Positions 14,402 to 17,774 of a DNA stretch of 17,774 nt are shown piece after piece. Each line of letters opens with the position of its first letter. The first letter of the stretch is position 1. The stretch comes from an uncultured Eubacteriales bacterium (GTDB lineage Bacteria; Bacillota; Clostridia; Lachnospirales; Lachnospiraceae). Made by a program: the position numbers and the translations under genes. The stretch is taken from NCBI GenBank assembly GCA_902772745.1, contig CACYBV010000275.1:1-17774 (forward strand), written 5' to 3'. A model generated the notes under the pieces. That model was not told the DNA's origin and made no database searches. It worked only from the letters and a program-made list of their open reading frames with translations.

Positions 14402-14506
14402 TGTATCATGTCGAGCGAAGGGAATGGAGGACTCCCGTTATAAAAAGTACTTCCGTCCGGACGGGACTCATCGGCTCCGGCCCCGGCTTTCGCTCGGGAT
14501 GACAGA
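14402..14506 (+). repeat. Intergenic repeat element, copy B (before nifD-like gene)
   Basis: About 105 bp with terminal inverted repeats: TCAT..CGAGCGAA on the left (14406-14419) and TTCGCTCG..ATGA on the right (14489-14502). It shares CCGGACGGGA (14457-14466) and TCGGCTCCGG (14471-14480) with copy A at identical spacing. The right end (CGGGATGACAGA) runs straight into the ribosome binding site GGAGAG (14511-14516) of the next gene. It looks like a non-autonomous REP/MITE-like element. Confidence 0.75.
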
Positions 14507-14521
14507 AAATGGAGAGAATAT

Positions 14522-15793
14522 ATGATTACAGACAACACCGGCGGCCTGCCCCGCTACTGTCACCCCTACCACGGCGGCTGGGATGTGGCGCGGATCGCCC
14601 TAGACATTCCGGAGAGCCGGATTCTTTTTGTCTGCCCGGTTTCCTGTGCCCGGATCATCTGCCTGAACGCGGTGAAATACGGCTACAAGGACCGGATTGA
14701 CGTGCTGGCGCTCACGGAAGACGACATCGTTTCCGGAAATTACGAGGAAAAGACGATCGAAGCCGCTTCCCAAATCATGGACACGGTCGAACCGAAGCCG
14801 AAGGCCCTGATCCTCTACGTCAGCTGCATCGACGCGATGCTTGGAAACGACCACAGTTTCCAGACGGAAGAGATCATGGCGCGATACCCCGGACTCAACT
14901 GTTTTGTTCTCAGGATGTGCCCGATCACGCGTTTTTCGGGCGACAATCCGATGGTGGCGCTGAATAAGGACATGATGTCGCCGCTCCCGGAAGATCCGGC
15001 GGAAAAGGAGAAAATCGTCGCTTTTTTGGGCTCGAATATCGCTTATGACCCGGAATGCGAGCTCGTGAAGCTCCTCAGCGAAAACGGTTACCGCGCGCTG
15101 CATATTCAGGAGGAGGGCGCTTCTTATGAGGATTACCTGAAGATCCGTGCATCGTCGCTGAACCTCTGCCTGATGCCCTTTGCATCATCTGCGGGGAAAC
15201 TGCTTACGGAGCGCTACGGGACGCCGATGCTTCCGTATTTTTCACGCTATGATTTCGCGGTGATCCGAAAGACGCTTACGGATGTGTGTTCGGCGCTCTC
15301 ACTCCCGCTTCCTGATCTGCAGGCGATGGAGGACGAGACGAGAAGGAACCTTCAGTCCTGTGCCCGGGAGATCGGGGATACAAAGCTCATCATCGACTCG
15401 ACCGCAACGCTCTTCCCGGACGCGCTGCGCCAAACGCTCGAATCCTGCGGCTTTACGGTCGCACGGGTTTACGCGGACGACATCAAACGCGCGGATCCGG
15501 ACCTGGACAGCGGAAGCATCCTGCGGGCCGGGGACCGGGCGTATGTGACGGCTGAAAAGTGCGGCGGAGAGAACACGATCGGCATCGGAATGGTTTCCTC
15601 CTCCTTCTATGGGACAAAGGCGGCCGTCGATATCTTTTACGACAACGGAGAATGGGGCTTCTACGGGCTCCGAAAGCTTGCGGAGCGGATCCTTGAGGCG
15701 TACCTCCATCCGAAAAATGCCGCCGGGATCCGCGCGGAACAGCGGCAAGAGCCGAAGATGATGAGGGCTTCGGGGAAGGAGGTGCGCGCATGA
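14522..15793 (+). CDS. Nitrogenase component 1-like subunit (NifD/BchN-like), three-cysteine type
   Basis: A 423-residue Oxred_nitro-family protein. The three cysteines that hold the P-cluster or [4Fe-4S] cluster in NifD are represented by Cys13 (RYCHPYHGG), Cys42 (VCPVSCA, at the place of HGPVGC) and Cys102 (YVSCIDAMLGND, at the place of the CPxxLIGDD motif). Cys38 and Cys47 lie close by. The C-terminal region, SSSFYGTKAAVDIFYDNGEWGFYG, has the family's glycine-rich ending but no equivalent of the FeMo-cofactor histidine (His442) that I can find. It therefore probably lacks a NifD-type cofactor ligand set. It is expected to form a complex with the product of the next gene, with which it overlaps by ATGA, and to receive electrons from the NifH-like protein. 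The substrate is unknown. Confidence 0.88.
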   Translation: MITDNTGGLPRYCHPYHGGWDVARIALDIPESRILFVCPVSCARIICLNAVKYGYKDRIDVLALTEDDIVSGNYEEKTIEAASQIMDTVEPKPKALILYVSCIDAMLGNDHSFQTEEIMARYPGLNCFVLRMCPITRFSGDNPMVALNKDMMSPLPEDPAEKEKIVAFLGSNIAYDPECELVKLLSENGYRALHIQEEGASYEDYLKIRASSLNLCLMPFASSAGKLLTERYGTPMLPYFSRYDFAVIRKTLTDVCSALSLPLPDLQAMEDETRRNLQSCAREIGDTKLIIDSTATLFPDALRQTLESCGFTVARVYADDIKRADPDLDSGSILRAGDRAYVTAEKCGGENTIGIGMVSSSFYGTKAAVDIFYDNGEWGFYGLRKLAERILEAYLHPKNAAGIRAEQRQEPKMMRASGKEVRA

Positions 15794-16803
15794 AAGACTT
15801 ATACCGGGTTCTTCCGCCTTTCGCGCCGGACTACGGCGGCGCCTGCGAAGTCATGTACGAACTCGGCGGACTCGTGCTGATCCATGACGCTTCGGGCTGT
15901 ACGGTGAATTATGTCTCCTTTGACGAACCGAGATGGCACGAAAAGCCGGGCTTTGTCTACTGCAGCGGGCTTACGGAAATCGATGCGGTCATGGGAAATG
16001 ATGATGTATTGATTGATAAAGCGATGAAAGCCGCGGAACTTCTCCATCCGAACTTTATCGCTTATGTCGGATCGTCGGTCCCGATGATTGTCGGCACGGA
16101 TTTTGAGGGAATCGCGCGGGAGACAGAGGAACGCGCCCGGATTCCCGCATTCGGCTTTGACTGCAACGGAATCCGTTCCTATGTGGAAGGCGCGGGAAAG
16201 GTGCTGCTTTCGCTTCTTCAGCGTTTCTGCGGTGAAAAGACCGAAAGCCGCGGGACACTGCTTCTGGGGCAGCTGCCTCTGGACGATAACGGAACGGAAG
16301 CCTCGCGGCGGCTGAAGGAGTTCTTCCCGGATGTGCGGGCTTCTCTGTGCTTTGACTGCGGTTTTTCGGACCTTCTTTGCGCGCAGAACGCAAAGGAAGC
16401 CGTCGTCGTCTCCAGCTCCGGCCTTCCGGCCGCGGAATATCTGAAGGAAAAGTACGGAATTCCTTATACTGTCGGGATTCCGCTTCCAAAGGTATCCTCT
16501 GATCACGGTTCAACACTTGTGGTCGGGGAAGACGTCCGCGCATGGAGCCTTGCACAGGCGCTTGGAAACGCAGAATCCCTGGATATTTTTTCAAAAGAAG
16601 GCTTTTCTGACTTCCACACGGCGGATGAGGATGAAATAGCGGGAATCATTCGCGGCTTCGACAACGTGATTGCGGATCCGGTTTTCGAACCGATGGTCCG
16701 GGGGAATTTCATTCCGATGCCGACGGTCTCGGTTTCCGGCGGGATTTTCCGGGACCGGGTAAGCGCGCTGGATACGGAAGGGATTGCGGCGCTTCTGAGG
16801 TAA
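15790..16803 (+). CDS. Nitrogenase component 1-like subunit (NifK/BchB-like), two-cysteine type
   Basis: A 337-residue Oxred_nitro-family protein, shorter than NifK (about 510) and than its partner. The N-terminus PPFAPDYGGACEVMYELGG carries Cys19, and IHDASGC carries Cys37, matching the first two cluster cysteines of NifK. At the third position, where NifK has TTCMAEVIGDD, this protein reads GSSVPMIVGTD, so serine (Ser96) stands where the cysteine should be. Cys58 (VYCSG) could compensate. The start ATG overlaps the stop of the preceding gene (ATGA), so the two subunits are made together. The asymmetric ligand sets recall BchN/BchB, where three cysteines come from one subunit and an aspartate from the other. 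Its stop at 16803 ends the nitrogenase-like operon. Confidence 0.85.
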   Translation: MKDLYRVLPPFAPDYGGACEVMYELGGLVLIHDASGCTVNYVSFDEPRWHEKPGFVYCSGLTEIDAVMGNDDVLIDKAMKAAELLHPNFIAYVGSSVPMIVGTDFEGIARETEERARIPAFGFDCNGIRSYVEGAGKVLLSLLQRFCGEKTESRGTLLLGQLPLDDNGTEASRRLKEFFPDVRASLCFDCGFSDLLCAQNAKEAVVVSSSGLPAAEYLKEKYGIPYTVGIPLPKVSSDHGSTLVVGEDVRAWSLAQALGNAESLDIFSKEGFSDFHTADEDEIAGIIRGFDNVIADPVFEPMVRGNFIPMPTVSVSGGIFRDRVSALDTEGIAALLR

Positions 16804-16895
16804 AAAGAAACGGCCGGGACGAAACGGAGCGGTATTGCCGAATTAAGCGCAGCCGATCACCGGAAGAAAAAGTTTTTCTCAGGGAGGAACTGGAA

Positions 16896-17678
16896 TTGAA
16901 TTACTTTGTGGAAGGCCTGCAGGGCAGCGGAAAGAGCACGATGGTGCAGAAACTCTCGGAAAGAGATCCGAAACTGACTGCGGTGCGGGAAGGAGATTAT
17001 TCTCCGGTTGAACTGGCGTGGTGCGCCTGCGTGGATGAATTGAAATACCGGGAGATCCTTAAAAAATATGCTGTGCTTCGTGCAGAGATTGAGGAGAAAA
17101 CGGTTTCGGAGGGCGAAAAAAAGATCGTCTGCTATACGAAGATCCGGACGGATTTCCCGGGGTTTTACCAGGATCTCGAGCAGTATGAGATCTATAACGG
17201 CCGTACTTCTTTTGAGGCATTCCGGACACTTGTATTAGACCGCTACCGCAGCTTTCATGGCGATGGAATGATCTTCGAATGTTCACTTTTCCAGAACACG
17301 ATCGAAGACATGACCCTGTTCCGCTGTATGCCGGATGAGGAAATCCTGGATTTCTACAGGGAAGTCAGAGAAGCGCTTCAGGGATTAGCATACCGGATCG
17401 TGTACCTTGCGGCTGAGGATCTTCGGGGCAATCTGCAGGTGATACGGAAAGAGCGCTCGGATGAGCAGGGAAATGAACTGTGGTTCCCGATGATGATCGG
17501 GTATTTCAACGATTCTCCGTATGCGAAGAAACAGGGGATCGAAGGCGAAGAGGCGCTGCTGCGTCACTTTGAGCACCGGCAGGAACTGGAACTTCGCCTC
17601 TGCCGGGAACTTTTCCCCGACCGGAGTGTGATCCTGCCTTCGAAAGGATACACGGAGACAGACCTTCGGCGCCTCTGA
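16896..17678 (+). CDS. P-loop kinase-like protein of unknown function (TTG start)
   Basis: A 260-residue protein that begins almost at once with a Walker A motif, GLQGSGKST (7-15), as in small-molecule and nucleoside kinases. FECSLFQNTIEDM (about 127-139) is placed like the substrate-binding ERS region of deoxynucleoside kinases. RKERSD (184-189) could be a lid-type arginine cluster. I cannot name the family. The start codon is TTG at 16896, chosen because AGGGAGG (16881-16887) lies 8 nt upstream and the P-loop follows six residues later. The 92-nt gap after the nitrogenase-like genes holds a small AGAAAAA/TTTTTCT inverted repeat (16865-16879) and no clear promoter. Read-through from the operon is possible, but a functional link is not shown. 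Confidence 0.75.
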   Translation: MNYFVEGLQGSGKSTMVQKLSERDPKLTAVREGDYSPVELAWCACVDELKYREILKKYAVLRAEIEEKTVSEGEKKIVCYTKIRTDFPGFYQDLEQYEIYNGRTSFEAFRTLVLDRYRSFHGDGMIFECSLFQNTIEDMTLFRCMPDEEILDFYREVREALQGLAYRIVYLAAEDLRGNLQVIRKERSDEQGNELWFPMMIGYFNDSPYAKKQGIEGEEALLRHFEHRQELELRLCRELFPDRSVILPSKGYTETDLRRL

Positions 17679-17726
17679 GAATTGGCAGGACTCGCGGGCG
17701 GGAGGCAGTGAAGAACAGAAACGAAG

Positions 17727-17764
17727 GGGGCGGATATGCGCAGTTTTACATATCCGCCCCTTTT
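17727..17764 (+). terminator. Intrinsic terminator after the P-loop gene
   Basis: GGGGCGGATATG (17727-17738) pairs perfectly with CATATCCGCCCC (17749-17760) over a 10-nt loop, followed by TTTT (17761-17764). Confidence 0.9.
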
Positions 17765-17774
17765 ATGCGTCCGG

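Noticed and set aside
13641..16803. A genuine nitrogen-fixation (nifHDK) cluster.
   Set aside because: The component-1 proteins are too short and lack cofactor ligands and one P-cluster cysteine, and no nifE, nifN or nifB is present.

Overview
The window looks like a chromosomal segment of a moderately GC-rich anaerobic clostridium, probably in or near the Lachnospiraceae. The indicators are strong AGGAGG-type ribosome binding sites, a GtfA-type sucrose phosphorylase remnant, a TldD/TldE pair, a GPH sugar symporter and a nitrogenase-like operon of a kind seen in gut Clostridia. This placement is inferred from gene content and style; no rRNA or tRNA is present. All genes but one are on the + strand.

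Region 1 (1-3610). A sucrose phosphorylase gene reduced to its two ends by a large internal deletion is followed by a clear sigma-70 promoter, a structured leader of about 100 nt, and the translationally coupled tldD-tldE (pmbA) metalloprotease pair, which ends in an intrinsic terminator.

Region 2 (3610-5400). A GNAT acetyltransferase gene sits behind a leader packed with inverted repeats, including a perfect 30-bp palindrome. It converges on a minus-strand gene for a multi-spanning membrane protein of unknown function. The two share a bidirectional terminator, and the membrane protein gene has its own good promoter.

Region 3 (5490-10260). A probable sugar operon: a YdhF-like aldo/keto reductase, a GH31 enzyme very close to the sulfoquinovosidase YihQ, and a GPH-family (YihO/MelB-like) symporter. 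The GH31 keeps every catalytic residue, but the arginine that binds the sulfonate is glutamine, so it may cleave a related but non-sulfonated glycoside.

Region 4 (10290-16803). This is the most interesting part. A Crp/Fnr-family regulator is followed by what looks like an activator-dependent promoter and six co-directional genes. They encode a lipoprotein substrate-binding protein, a permease and a short ATPase of the NitT/TauT/SsuABC class, then a NifH-like iron protein and two nitrogenase-component-1 (NifD/K-like) subunits. No genes for nitrogenase cofactor assembly are present. I read this as a self-contained import-and-reduce system: a small organic solute is captured by the ABC transporter and reduced in the cytoplasm by an ATP-dependent Fe-S two-component reductase. 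The substrate is unknown. Two related copies of a small inverted-repeat element sit directly in front of the nifH-like and nifD-like genes.

Region 5 (16896-17774). A P-loop kinase-like gene with a TTG start and its own strong terminator closes the window.
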